A stretch of 11,254 nucleotides of DNA from Aquabacterium sp. (GCA_017989885.1 JAGNPA010000027.1:1-11254); one strand, 5' to 3'. Counted from the stretch's first letter, positions 1-6,885 are shown. Numbers and translations: made by a program. Notes: a model not told the origin generated them from the sequence alone.

Positions 1-322
1 AGGTGGTCACCGTTTTCTCGGTGAAGGGCACCCCGCGCGCCTTGAGCAAGGCCCGGCCCGCGTCGCAGGCCGAGCAGGCGGTGCTGGTGTACAGCGTGAC
101 CGGGTAGCGTGCCACCACGTTGCGCAAGGTATAGGGCAGCGGCACGCTGCCGGCTGCCGTGCCCGACGACTTGACCGCCTGGGAAGGGCGGTCGACCGGG
201 GGGCGGTCGGTGTAGGTGACGCGGCCATCGGGGCCGACCACCTTGTACTGCGCCCAGGCCGGCGATGACACGCCTGCACAGAGCAATCCGCTGACCAATG
301 CACTCACCACAACGCGGTTCAT
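1..322 (-). CDS. Exported DUF4124-glutaredoxin protein, 3' part missing at window edge
   Basis: This reading frame has no stop inside the window; 107 codons are visible and the C-terminus lies beyond base 1. It begins with a signal peptide: MNR, a hydrophobic stretch and an AWA-Q cleavage site near residues 24/25, so the product is probably periplasmic. Residues 25-42 (YKVVGPDGRVTYTDRPP) look like the DUF4124 motif found at the N-terminus of many exported betaproteobacterial proteins. From about residue 74 a thioredoxin/glutaredoxin fold starts (VTLYTSTACSAC), with a CxxC pair at Cys83 and Cys86, followed by the helix and ARGVPF strand typical of glutaredoxins. A thiol-disulfide role is inferred from that motif; the substrate is unknown. 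The start at 322 is supported by a GGGAG ribosome site 6 nt upstream. The gene begins 28 nt after the prlC stop, so the two are probably co-transcribed. A C-terminal cis-Pro motif would settle the fold but is outside the window. Confidence 0.85.
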   Translation of the reverse strand, partial: MNRVVVSALVSGLLCAGVSSPAWAQYKVVGPDGRVTYTDRPPVDRPSQAVKSSGTAAGSVPLPYTLRNVVARYPVTLYTSTACSACDAGRALLKARGVPFTEKTVTT

Positions 323-350
323 CTTCAACTCCCTCAGCCCCTTGGGGTAC

Positions 351-2402
351 TCAACTCATGCCTTGATGACGCAGCAAGGCGTCGATGCGCGGTTCGCGGC
401 CCCGGAAGGCCTTGAAGTTCTCCATGGCCGAACGGCTGCCGCCCGCCTCGAGAATGGTCTCACGGTAGCGACGACCGACTTCGGGGCTCAACACCCCAAA
501 CTCGGCGGTCGCGGCTTCCTCGAAAGCAGCGTACGCATCCGCAGAGAGTACCTCAGCCCACTTGTAGCTGTAATAGCCTGCCGCGTAGCCGCCTGCAAAG
601 ATGTGTGAAAAGCTGTGCTGAAAGCGGTTGAAAGCCGGCGGGATGTTGACGGCCACTTCGGCGCGCACCTCGTCGACCACCTTCTGAACGTTCGCGTCCG
701 ACTCGGGTTCGGCGTGCAGGCGCATGTCGAACAGCGAGAACTCGATCTGGCGCAGGGTCTGCATGCCGCTCTGGAAGTTCTTGGCGGCGACCATCTTGTC
801 GAACAACGCACGCGGCAGGTGCGCCCCGGTGTCGACATGGCTGGTGAGCTGCTGGACCACGTCCCACTCCCAGCAGAAGTTCTCCATGAACTGGCTGGGC
901 AGCTCGACCGCATCCCACTCGACGCCACTGATGCCCGACACCCCAATGTCGTTCACTTGCGTGAGCATGTGGTGCAGGCCGTGGCCGAACTCATGGAACA
1001 GGGTGGTGACGTCGTCGTGGGTGAGCAGGGCCGGCTTGCCGCCCACGCCCTTGGCGAAGTTGCACACCAGGTGGGCCACCGGGGTCTGGGTGCCCTGGGT
1101 GTCCGGGCGCGTCCAGCGGCCACGCACGTCGTCCATCCAGGCACCGGGGCGCTTGCCGACGCGGGCGTAGGGGTCGAGGTAGAACTGGCCGATCAGCTGG
1201 CCGGCCCGCTCGATGCGGAAGAAGCGCACCGACTCGTGCCACACGGGCGCGCTGTCAGGTTGAATCTGCACGTCGAACAGCTTTTCGATCAGGCCGAACA
1301 GGCCCTTGAGCACGGTGGGCTCGGTGAAGTACTGTTTGACTTCCTGGTCGCTGAAGGCGTAGCGGGCCTCCTTGAGCTTTTCGCTCACAAAGGCCACATC
1401 CCAGGCTTGCAGGTCGGGCAGGCTGCACTCGGTGCGGGCAAAGTCGCGCAGCTCGGCCATGTCCTTCTCGGCAAACGGGCGGGCGCGCTGGGCCAGGTCA
1501 CGCAGGAAATGCATCACCTGGTCCGGGCTGTCGGCCATCTTGGGCACCAGCGACACCTCGGCATAGTTGGCGTAGCCCAGCAGGCGGGCTTCTTCCTGGC
1601 GCAGCGCCAACAGGTCGCTCATCAAGGCGGAGTTGTCGCGCTCTTCAGGCCCGAACTCGCTGGCGCGGGTGGCGTAAGCGCGGTACATCGTTTCGCGCAG
1701 CGCGCGGTTGCTGGCGTACTGCATGACGGGCAGGTAGCACGGCATGTGCAAGGTCAGCTTGTGACCCTCTTTGCCTTCTGCTTCGGCTGCGGCACGGGTG
1801 GCGTGCAGCACATCCTCGGGCACGCCCGCCAGTTCATCGGCCCGCACGTAGCAGCTGTAGGCATCGGTGGCGTCCATCACGTGTTCGGAAAAGGCCTGCG
1901 ACTTGGCCGCGTGCTCTTCCTGGATGGCCGCAAAACGTGCCTTGGCTTCGCCTTGCAGCTCGGCGCCACCCAACACAAAACCGCGCAGCGCCAGGTCGAG
2001 GGCGCGTTGCCTTGCCGGGCTCAGACGGCGCTCGGGGTCGAGCCCCTTTTGGGCTTCGTTGAGGGCCTTGTACTTGGCGTACAGGCGCTCGTCGGAGCCC
2101 AGGCGAGTGTAGAACTCGGTGATGCGCGGCAGGTTTTCGTTGTACGCGGCGCGGATCTCCGGGGTGTCGGCCACACTGTTGAGGTGACCCACGGCGCCCC
2201 AGGCACGGCCCAGGCGCTCGGTGCTCACATCCAGCAGCAGGGACAGGGCGTCGTAGTCCGGCGGCACGTCTGGGCCGGTGACCTTGGTCAGCGCAGCTTC
2301 GGCATCGGCCAGCAGCACGTCCAGGGCTGGCGTCACGTGTTCGGGCTTGATCTGATCAAACAGGGGCAAGCCGGTGGTGTCAAGCAGTGGGTTGGTGCTC
2401 AT
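351..2402 (-). CDS. prlC: Oligopeptidase A, M3 family zinc metallopeptidase
   Basis: This 683-residue protein is close to the usual length of E. coli OpdA/PrlC (about 680). It is a cytoplasmic oligopeptidase that, from family knowledge, degrades short peptides, including cleaved signal peptides. The zinc site is complete: HEFGH at residues 470-474 gives His470, catalytic Glu471 and His474, and Glu500 in the VEWDAVELPSQFMEN block is the third ligand. The tyrosine-rich substrate-binding loop (FAGGYAAGYYSY) lies near 602-613. The N-terminus (NPLLDTTGLPLFDQIKPEH) matches the start of the family, so the ATG at 2402 is preferred although only a weak GGA lies upstream and no proper Shine-Dalgarno sequence is seen. 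The next gene in the same direction follows after 28 nt; folD lies 99 nt upstream, separated by a hairpin, so prlC may have its own promoter. No signal peptide or membrane segment is seen. The related dipeptidyl carboxypeptidase Dcp is less likely given the OpdA-like N-terminus and the VEWDAVELPSQ signature. Confidence 0.95.
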   Translation of the reverse strand: MSTNPLLDTTGLPLFDQIKPEHVTPALDVLLADAEAALTKVTGPDVPPDYDALSLLLDVSTERLGRAWGAVGHLNSVADTPEIRAAYNENLPRITEFYTRLGSDERLYAKYKALNEAQKGLDPERRLSPARQRALDLALRGFVLGGAELQGEAKARFAAIQEEHAAKSQAFSEHVMDATDAYSCYVRADELAGVPEDVLHATRAAAEAEGKEGHKLTLHMPCYLPVMQYASNRALRETMYRAYATRASEFGPEERDNSALMSDLLALRQEEARLLGYANYAEVSLVPKMADSPDQVMHFLRDLAQRARPFAEKDMAELRDFARTECSLPDLQAWDVAFVSEKLKEARYAFSDQEVKQYFTEPTVLKGLFGLIEKLFDVQIQPDSAPVWHESVRFFRIERAGQLIGQFYLDPYARVGKRPGAWMDDVRGRWTRPDTQGTQTPVAHLVCNFAKGVGGKPALLTHDDVTTLFHEFGHGLHHMLTQVNDIGVSGISGVEWDAVELPSQFMENFCWEWDVVQQLTSHVDTGAHLPRALFDKMVAAKNFQSGMQTLRQIEFSLFDMRLHAEPESDANVQKVVDEVRAEVAVNIPPAFNRFQHSFSHIFAGGYAAGYYSYKWAEVLSADAYAAFEEAATAEFGVLSPEVGRRYRETILEAGGSRSAMENFKAFRGREPRIDALLRHQGMS

Positions 2403-2467
2403 GGGGGATCCGGGAGAAGCGCAAGAATGTCCTGTGCGGTAGATGGGGGGCCACCGAGGAAATGCAA

Positions 2468-2492
2468 GGCCGACGCGGTACGGGCGTCGGCC
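2468..2492 (-). terminator. Terminator-like hairpin after folD
   Basis: A perfect 9-bp inverted repeat (GGCCGACGC at 2468-2476, GCGTCGGCC at 2484-2492) encloses a 7-nt loop, 9 nt beyond the folD stop. On the minus strand the stem is followed by TTGCATTTCC, which is only modestly T-rich. It may be a weak or partial Rho-independent terminator, or an mRNA 3' stabiliser that lets some transcription continue into prlC. The stem is seen directly; its function is inferred. Confidence 0.5.
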
Positions 2493-2501
2493 CAGGGGTG
2501 A

Positions 2502-3362
2502 TCAGGCCTGGGCGGCGGCGCGCTCGGCCGCTTCCATGGTGTTGACCAGCAACATGGTAATCGTCATCGGGCCGACCCCACCTGGCACGGGGGTGATGTA
2601 GCCGGCAACTTCCGCGCAGCCTGCAAAGTCCACGTCGCCGCAGAGCTTGCCTTCGTCGTTGCGGTTCATGCCCACGTCGATCACCACGGCGCCGGGCTTG
2701 AGCATGTCTGCGGTCAGCACATTGCGCTTGCCCACGGCGGCGACCACGATGTCAGCCTGGCGGGTCATGGCGCCCAAGTCAGCGGTGCCGCTGTGGGTGA
2801 TGGTGACGGTGGCATTGGCAGCCAGCAGCATCATGGCCATGGGCTTGCCGACGATGTTGGAGCGGCCAATGACCACCGCGTGCTTGCCGCGAAGGTCGGT
2901 CATGCCGATGGACTCAAGCATCTTCATGCAGCCGTAAGGCGTGCAGGCCTTGAAGCCGACTTCACCGACCATCAGGGCGCCGGCGCTGGCGACGTGGAAG
3001 CCGTCCACGTCCTTCAGCGGAGAGATGGCTTCGATGACCTTGTGGTCGTCGATGTGCTTGGGCAGGGGCAACTGCACCAGGATGCCGTGGATGCTCGGGT
3101 CGTTGTTCAGGGCCTCGACCCGGGTCAGCAGCTCAGCCTCGGTCATGGTGGCGTCGTACTTTTCCAGCACGGAGTGAAAACCGGCCTCTTCGCAGGCCTT
3201 GACCTTGTTGCGAACGTAAACCTGGCTGGCAGGGTTCTCGCCCACCAGCACCACGGCCAAGCCGGGTCGGGTGCCCTGGGCGGTGAGGGTGGCGGCGCGT
3301 TGGGCGACTTCAGCGCGCAGTTGTTTGGACAGGGCGTTGCCGTCGATGAGTTGGGCGGTCAT
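2502..3362 (-). CDS. folD: Bifunctional methylenetetrahydrofolate dehydrogenase/cyclohydrolase
   Basis: FolD oxidises 5,10-methylene-THF to methenyl-THF with NADP+ and hydrolyses that to 10-formyl-THF, feeding purine and formyl-methionine synthesis in the cytoplasm. The 286-residue product matches the family length. The catalytic Tyr49-xxx-Lys53 pair sits in [11 protein letters not shown]; the ILVQLPLP signature with Gln97 and the KDVDGF block with Asp120 follow. The dinucleotide loop GRSNIVGKP is at 166-174 and the C-terminal PGGVGPMT signature at 260-267. The open frame extends 9 codons further upstream to 3389, but the ATG at 3362 is chosen because the family begins at MTAQLIDG and a GGAG site lies 6 nt before it. 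A strong terminator (3403-3433) sits only about 40 bp upstream, so folD is probably separated from the regulator genes before it, although no convincing -35/-10 pair is visible in that gap. Confidence 0.97.
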   Translation of the reverse strand: MTAQLIDGNALSKQLRAEVAQRAATLTAQGTRPGLAVVLVGENPASQVYVRNKVKACEEAGFHSVLEKYDATMTEAELLTRVEALNNDPSIHGILVQLPLPKHIDDHKVIEAISPLKDVDGFHVASAGALMVGEVGFKACTPYGCMKMLESIGMTDLRGKHAVVIGRSNIVGKPMAMMLLAANATVTITHSGTADLGAMTRQADIVVAAVGKRNVLTADMLKPGAVVIDVGMNRNDEGKLCGDVDFAGCAEVAGYITPVPGGVGPMTITMLLVNTMEAAERAAAQA

Positions 3363-3368
3363 GGGCTG

Positions 3369-3372
3369 CTCC
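3369..3372 (-). promoter_or_regulatory. Ribosome binding site that fixes the folD start
   Basis: Read on the minus strand this is GGAG, followed by CAGCCC and the ATG at 3362 (6-nt spacing). It lies inside the longer open frame and argues against the upstream in-frame ATG at 3389, which would add nine residues (MIAPPSEQP) that are not part of the FolD family. Confidence 0.7.
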
Positions 3373-3402
3373 GATGGGGGTGCAATCAAAGGGTCAATTG
3401 AA

Positions 3403-3433
3403 AAAGGCCGCCACAGCGGGGTGGGCGGCCTTT
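3403..3433 (-). terminator. Rho-independent terminator of the sensor/regulator operon
   Basis: A perfect 10-bp stem (AAAGGCCGCC at 3403-3412, GGCGGCCTTT at 3424-3433) surrounds an 11-nt loop, and part of the loop can also pair in an alternative register. In minus-strand RNA the stem is followed directly by a U-tract (GGCCTTTTTCAATTG), the classical terminator pattern. It lies 38 nt past the response-regulator stop and would end transcription before folD. In the plus direction only three Ts follow, so it appears directional. Confidence 0.85.
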
Positions 3434-3471
3434 CAGCGAGAGACGGTCAAGACCGTGCTCTGGGCGGTGGC

Positions 3472-4110
3472 TTACTTGGCTGAGCTTGCGGCAGGTGCGT
3501 TGGCACCCAGGGCAATCTTGAGCAGGTCGGCCACGGTGTTGGCGTTGAGCTTTTCCATCACGTTGGCACGGTGGGCTTCCACCGTCTTGATGCTGATGCC
3601 CAGGTCGTCGGCGATCTGTTTGTTCAGGCGGCCGGCGACGATGCGCTCGAGCACCTGTGCCTCGCGGGTGGTCAGGCGCGACAGCAGGGCATCGCGGCTG
3701 GCGGCTTCTTGCGACTGCGAGAAGGCGGTGCGGGCCTCTTCCAGCATGCGCTCGACCAAGGCGACCAGGGCGTCTTCCTTGAAGGGCTTCTCGATGAAGT
3801 CCATCGCGCCCTTTTTCATGGTGTTGACAGCCATGGGCACGTCACCGTGACCGGTGATGAAGACGATGGGCAGAGGCGACTTGCGCTCCAGCAGCTTGTC
3901 TTGCAGCTCCAGGCCGCTCATGCCATCCATGCGGATGTCGGCGATCAGACAGGCGACTTCACGGGGATCGAAACGCGCCAGAAAGGATTCAGCCGAGTCG
4001 AAACAGCGGACGCGGTAGTCCTTGCCTTCCAGTAGCCATTGCAACGAGTCGCGCACGGCTTCGTCGTCGTCAACCACATACACAGTGCCTTTTTTCGGGA
4101 TCAAGCTCAT
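3472..4110 (-). CDS. FixJ/NarL-type response regulator (REC plus LuxR-type HTH)
   Basis: This 212-residue cytoplasmic DNA-binding regulator is the partner of the kinase encoded just upstream. The receiver domain covers about residues 8-122: acidic cluster Asp14-Asp15-Asp16, phospho-acceptor Asp58 (CLIADIRMDGMSG), switch Thr86 (FITGHGD) and Lys108 (FIEKPF). The FITGHGDVPMAVxxMKxGAxDFIEKPF stretch is characteristic of the FixJ/TodT subfamily. A short linker leads to a GerE/LuxR helix-turn-helix at about 143-200 (LTTREAQVLERI, then GISIKTVEAHRANVMEKL). The ATG at 4110 overlaps the kinase TGA in an ATGA arrangement, which predicts translational coupling; the open frame continues upstream inside the kinase gene but those residues are not family-like. 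The Shine-Dalgarno sequence is weak (GAAGAA). A strong terminator follows. Target genes cannot be read from the sequence; the divergent pyruvate dehydrogenase operon and its own operon are the natural candidates. A fixJ-like name is a family label, not evidence of a role in nitrogen fixation. Confidence 0.93.
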   Translation of the reverse strand: MSLIPKKGTVYVVDDDEAVRDSLQWLLEGKDYRVRCFDSAESFLARFDPREVACLIADIRMDGMSGLELQDKLLERKSPLPIVFITGHGDVPMAVNTMKKGAMDFIEKPFKEDALVALVERMLEEARTAFSQSQEAASRDALLSRLTTREAQVLERIVAGRLNKQIADDLGISIKTVEAHRANVMEKLNANTVADLLKIALGANAPAASSAK

Positions 4111-6689
4111 GGTTCTTCGGCAAGTAAATCGGTGGGAAAAGGAAGACCTGTGTCGGCCTCGTCGCAGTTGTCGATCGGGAGGGTGAACGTGAACCGGCAC
4201 CCCATGACCATCTGACCATTGTAGATGTTCTCGGCCTTGATGCGACCGTGGTGCGACTCGATGATCGATCGGCACAGGCTCAGACCGATGCCCAGGCCCT
4301 CAGCCTTGGTCGAGTGGAAGGCCTCGAACAGGCGGGCCAGCATGTCTTCGCGCATGCCCGGACCACCGTCGGTGACGGAGAACTCCACCACCTCACCTTG
4401 ATCCTCGATGTGCCGCTGCTGCACGCGCAGGTCGATGTGGCGGCGCGATTGCGGCGTTTGCCCGGAGTCGATTGCTTCGGCGGCGTTCTTGAGCAGATTG
4501 AGTAGCACCTGCTCGATCAGGATGGGGTCGGCCATGATCGTGGGCAGGCGGTTGGCCACCGTCGAATTGAGGGTGACACGGCGACGCTTCATCTCGAACA
4601 CGGCCAGCTCCAGCACGGCATCGATGATGTCGCGCACCCGCGCGGGCTGGCGTTGAGGCTCGCTGCGCTTCACGAACTGGCGGATGCGGTGGATGATCTG
4701 GCCGGCACGTTGGGCCTGACGCGAGGTTTTCTCCAGGGCGCCCACCAGCTGTTCGTTGTCGATGTTGCCGGACTGCACGCGGCTGATCATGCCGCTGCAG
4801 TAGTTGGAGATGGCGGCCAGTGGCTGGTTGAGCTCGTGCGCGACGGTGGACGCCATCTCGCCCATGGTGATGAGGCGGCTGGTGAACTGTGACTTTTCAG
4901 CCTGGCGGGCGGCGGCGTCTTCGGCCTGCTTGCGCGCGGTGATGTCGGTGGCGATCAGCATCTGGGCCAGGTTGCCGTCGGTCCACTGCACGTAGCGGGC
5001 GCGCACGTCGAACCACTTTTGCACGTTGTCCATGTAGACCTCGTGCGTGTCGCTGCCGGCATCGGTGAGGTTGTGGGTGGGCAGGCCGCCAAAGTGGTCC
5101 ACGGACTCGTCGCGGTCGATGATCTCGTCGGGCATGACCTGTCCCCCGGTGAGCTGCACGTGCGCTTCCGGGTTGCCGCCAAACCAGAGGCGGTAGGAAC
5201 GGTTGGCAAACAGCATTTCGCCCCGCTGAACCGACATCACGGACACGGCCGCGTCCAGCCCCTCCAACACGGTGGTGAAGCGCTCGTGGGCGGCGGTGAG
5301 TTGGTCGCGCACGCGCTTGGCTTCGGTGATGTTGGTGACCGAGGTCATCCAGCCGGTCTGGCTGCCCTCGGCGTCGATCAGCGGTGAAACGTACATGCGC
5401 GCGTCGAACTGGCTGCCGTCACGGCGCTCCATGTTGATCTCGACGCCACCCATGGGGCTGCGGCCCATCATCTCCTGCTGGAACATGCGGTGGAATTCTT
5501 CGAGGCGGTCGCGTGGCCAGTAGGGGTAGGGCGGGAGCGTACCGATGAGCTCGTGCTCGGCAAAGCCGGTCATGGCGCAGAAGGCCGGGTTGACGTAGGT
5601 GATGCGGCCTTCCAGGTCGATGGTGCGCATGCCGGTCAGCATGGAGTTTTCCATCGCACGCCGGAAGTTGGTCTCTTGCACGAGCGTTTTCTGGATGTCG
5701 GCACGGCGGCGCATGTGGCGCAGCGTGCCGACCAAGGTCCACACGGTGAGCAAGGACAGGGCGACAACCATCCAGAACAGGGTGCTGCCGACCAGGCTGG
5801 ACGAGGTTTTGAACCCCATGCCACGCAAGAGCAGGCCATTGCCGATGGGCGTGACGATGACGTCGTGGACGAAGCTGGGTTTGGCGGATCGGGAGGTGAC
5901 CGCTCCGACCGAACTGGTCAGCAGGTCGCCGTCGGCGCGCACCAGGCTCATGGCGTGGCGCTGCATCACCTCTTGCGGCACCTGGTGGCGCATGAGGGCT
6001 TCGAGGGAGTATTCGGCGACGATGGCGCCCGCAAAACCCTGCCGATCCACCATGGGCAGGTACAGCTGGATGACCTTGCTGCCGGCGCCGTTGAGGAATG
6101 GATGTGAGTAAGCGGGTTGGTTGCGCTCCCGCGCCTGCGCGAGGGCCTGCCGGGGCTCGGGCGTCGCATGCAGGGGGGTGTACAGGTCGGCCTGGTTCTC
6201 CAGCGGGTCGCGGTCCACCGACTGGCCCGACTCCAGAGACAGGGTCAGGGTGGTGCGAGCGGCCTTGACCTTGGCGTCAGCCTGCAGCCAGGAGATGCTC
6301 AAAATCTCCGGACGCGGGCGCACGAAGTCGCTGGCTTGCAGCATGAACTGCTCGGCGGAGATGGCCTTGAAATTGACGTCGCGGGCCAGGCGTTGCAGGT
6401 GTTCCTGGTTTTCGATCAGGCGCAGACGCAGTTGTTGCTGCACGACCTCGGTGTCGCGCTTGACCGATTCCTGCTCCCGCTCCAGTTCCTCATTGCGCAA
6501 ATACCAGAAGGCCGCAATGATCACCACCAGAAAGAGGAGCACCGACACCAGCGGGCCCAGGGTCGCGTAGCGGTCCTGCTGACTGGGGCTTTGCTTGCGC
6601 CACCAGCGCCAGAACAGGCGGTTGGGCGTGTCGGCCTTCGGCGGGCTGGAGGGTGAATTCGGGACGTGATGAGGTGACGGAAATGCCAT
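4107..6689 (-). CDS. Membrane sensor histidine kinase with PDC-like and two PAS domains
   Basis: The predicted protein has 860 residues. A short Pro/Ser-rich N-terminus leads to TM1 (about 44-63) and a 235-residue periplasmic segment, probably a PDC/Cache-like ligand domain. TM2 (about 298-322) follows, then PAS1 with a PAC-like end (about 341-455, ending VTNITEAKR) and PAS2 (about 470-585, ending ATDITARKQ). The transmitter has His618 in MASTVAHELNQPLAAISNY (FixL/DctB-like HPK4 type), the N box NLLKNAAEA (Asn735), G1 DGGPG (774-778), the F box LFEAFHSTK and G2 GLGIGLSLC. It should autophosphorylate and pass the phosphate to the coupled regulator that overlaps its stop by 4 bp. The start at 6689 is the first plausible ATG; an upstream ATG at 6869 would translate the aceE leader and is not family-like. 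No Shine-Dalgarno sequence precedes 6689. The ligand is unknown. Divergence from the pyruvate dehydrogenase operon suggests a carbon, redox or oxygen cue. Confidence 0.9.
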   Translation of the reverse strand: MAFPSPHHVPNSPSSPPKADTPNRLFWRWWRKQSPSQQDRYATLGPLVSVLLFLVVIIAAFWYLRNEELEREQESVKRDTEVVQQQLRLRLIENQEHLQRLARDVNFKAISAEQFMLQASDFVRPRPEILSISWLQADAKVKAARTTLTLSLESGQSVDRDPLENQADLYTPLHATPEPRQALAQARERNQPAYSHPFLNGAGSKVIQLYLPMVDRQGFAGAIVAEYSLEALMRHQVPQEVMQRHAMSLVRADGDLLTSSVGAVTSRSAKPSFVHDVIVTPIGNGLLLRGMGFKTSSSLVGSTLFWMVVALSLLTVWTLVGTLRHMRRRADIQKTLVQETNFRRAMENSMLTGMRTIDLEGRITYVNPAFCAMTGFAEHELIGTLPPYPYWPRDRLEEFHRMFQQEMMGRSPMGGVEINMERRDGSQFDARMYVSPLIDAEGSQTGWMTSVTNITEAKRVRDQLTAAHERFTTVLEGLDAAVSVMSVQRGEMLFANRSYRLWFGGNPEAHVQLTGGQVMPDEIIDRDESVDHFGGLPTHNLTDAGSDTHEVYMDNVQKWFDVRARYVQWTDGNLAQMLIATDITARKQAEDAAARQAEKSQFTSRLITMGEMASTVAHELNQPLAAISNYCSGMISRVQSGNIDNEQLVGALEKTSRQAQRAGQIIHRIRQFVKRSEPQRQPARVRDIIDAVLELAVFEMKRRRVTLNSTVANRLPTIMADPILIEQVLLNLLKNAAEAIDSGQTPQSRRHIDLRVQQRHIEDQGEVVEFSVTDGGPGMREDMLARLFEAFHSTKAEGLGIGLSLCRSIIESHHGRIKAENIYNGQMVMGCRFTFTLPIDNCDEADTGLPFPTDLLAEEP

Positions 6690-6753
6690 GGGGTGATTAT
6701 CAGTCGGCGAAGCTCGCCCTTGGAGAGCGCACTTATCGCTTATATTTTCGGAA

Positions 6754-6780
6754 GTTTCGCAATGCCACCCTGTTGCGCAA
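6754..6780. repeat. Pair of GTTKCGCAA 9-mers, candidate operator
   Basis: GTTTCGCAA at 6754-6762 and GTTGCGCAA at 6772-6780 differ at one base and start 18 bp apart in the same orientation; the second contains the perfect palindrome TTGCGCAA. They sit beside the AT-rich island that holds the -10-like hexamers. The pair is seen directly; a protein-binding role is inferred and chance cannot be excluded. Confidence 0.35.
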
Positions 6781-6796
6781 ACGATTCGTAGTGTCG

Positions 6797-6828
6797 GGGC
6801 TTTGCCGTTTACCCACGGACCGAAGCCC
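6797..6828 (+). promoter_or_regulatory. Inverted repeat in the presumed aceE leader
   Basis: GGGCTT (6797-6802) pairs with AAGCCC (6823-6828), and inside them CCGT (6805-6808) pairs with ACGG (6815-6818) around a TTACCC loop, leaving a small asymmetric internal loop. It has no T-tract and ends 57 nt before the aceE ATG, so it is not a simple terminator. It could be a DNA operator or a leader RNA fold. Confidence 0.35.
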
Positions 6829-6885
6829 TGGTGACCACCCTTAAATGGATGGTTTGCCGCTATCAACAATCTGGAGACTTAACCC

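Larger units (their letters stand above)
6690..6885. promoter_or_regulatory. Divergent control region between sensor kinase and aceE
   Basis: This 196-bp spacer must carry the promoters for both the leftward kinase/regulator genes and the rightward pyruvate dehydrogenase operon. An AT-rich island at about 6731-6757 stands out from the GC-rich surroundings. On the plus strand TTGGAG (6720-6725), a 17-nt gap and TATTTT (6743-6748) form a possible promoter. On the minus strand TATAAG (6744-6739) is a good -10-like hexamer but no convincing -35 lies upstream of it. Farther right are two related 9-mers and an inverted repeat, listed separately. If the plus-strand guess is right, aceE has a leader of roughly 130 nt. 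The aceE start at 6886 is preceded by GGAG (6873-6876). No sequence resembling the E. coli PdhR operator was recognised. Promoter positions are inference only. Confidence 0.5.

Noticed and set aside
338..347. CCCCTTGGGG as a hairpin or operator upstream of the glutaredoxin gene
   Set aside because: The arms would leave only a 2-nt loop and it sits between two tightly spaced genes; nothing supports a function.
615..2501. 628-codon open frame on the plus strand opposite prlC
   Set aside because: It is antisense to a well-supported M3 peptidase, has a low-complexity His/Gly/Val-rich translation and no domain; such frames are common opposite GC-rich genes.
3392..3397. TTGACC on the minus strand as a folD -35 box
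   Set aside because: At 16-18 nt spacing no -10-like hexamer follows; the sequence there is the GGAG ribosome site region.
6653..6844. 63-codon plus-strand open frame across the divergent spacer
   Set aside because: It starts inside the kinase gene, has no ribosome site or family-like sequence, and overlaps the putative promoters; it does not look like a leader peptide gene.
6690..6869. N-terminal extension of the kinase to the ATG at 6869
   Set aside because: The extra 60 residues have no hydrophobic or domain character and would translate the aceE leader; the ATG at 6689 gives a sensible short cytoplasmic N-terminus before TM1.
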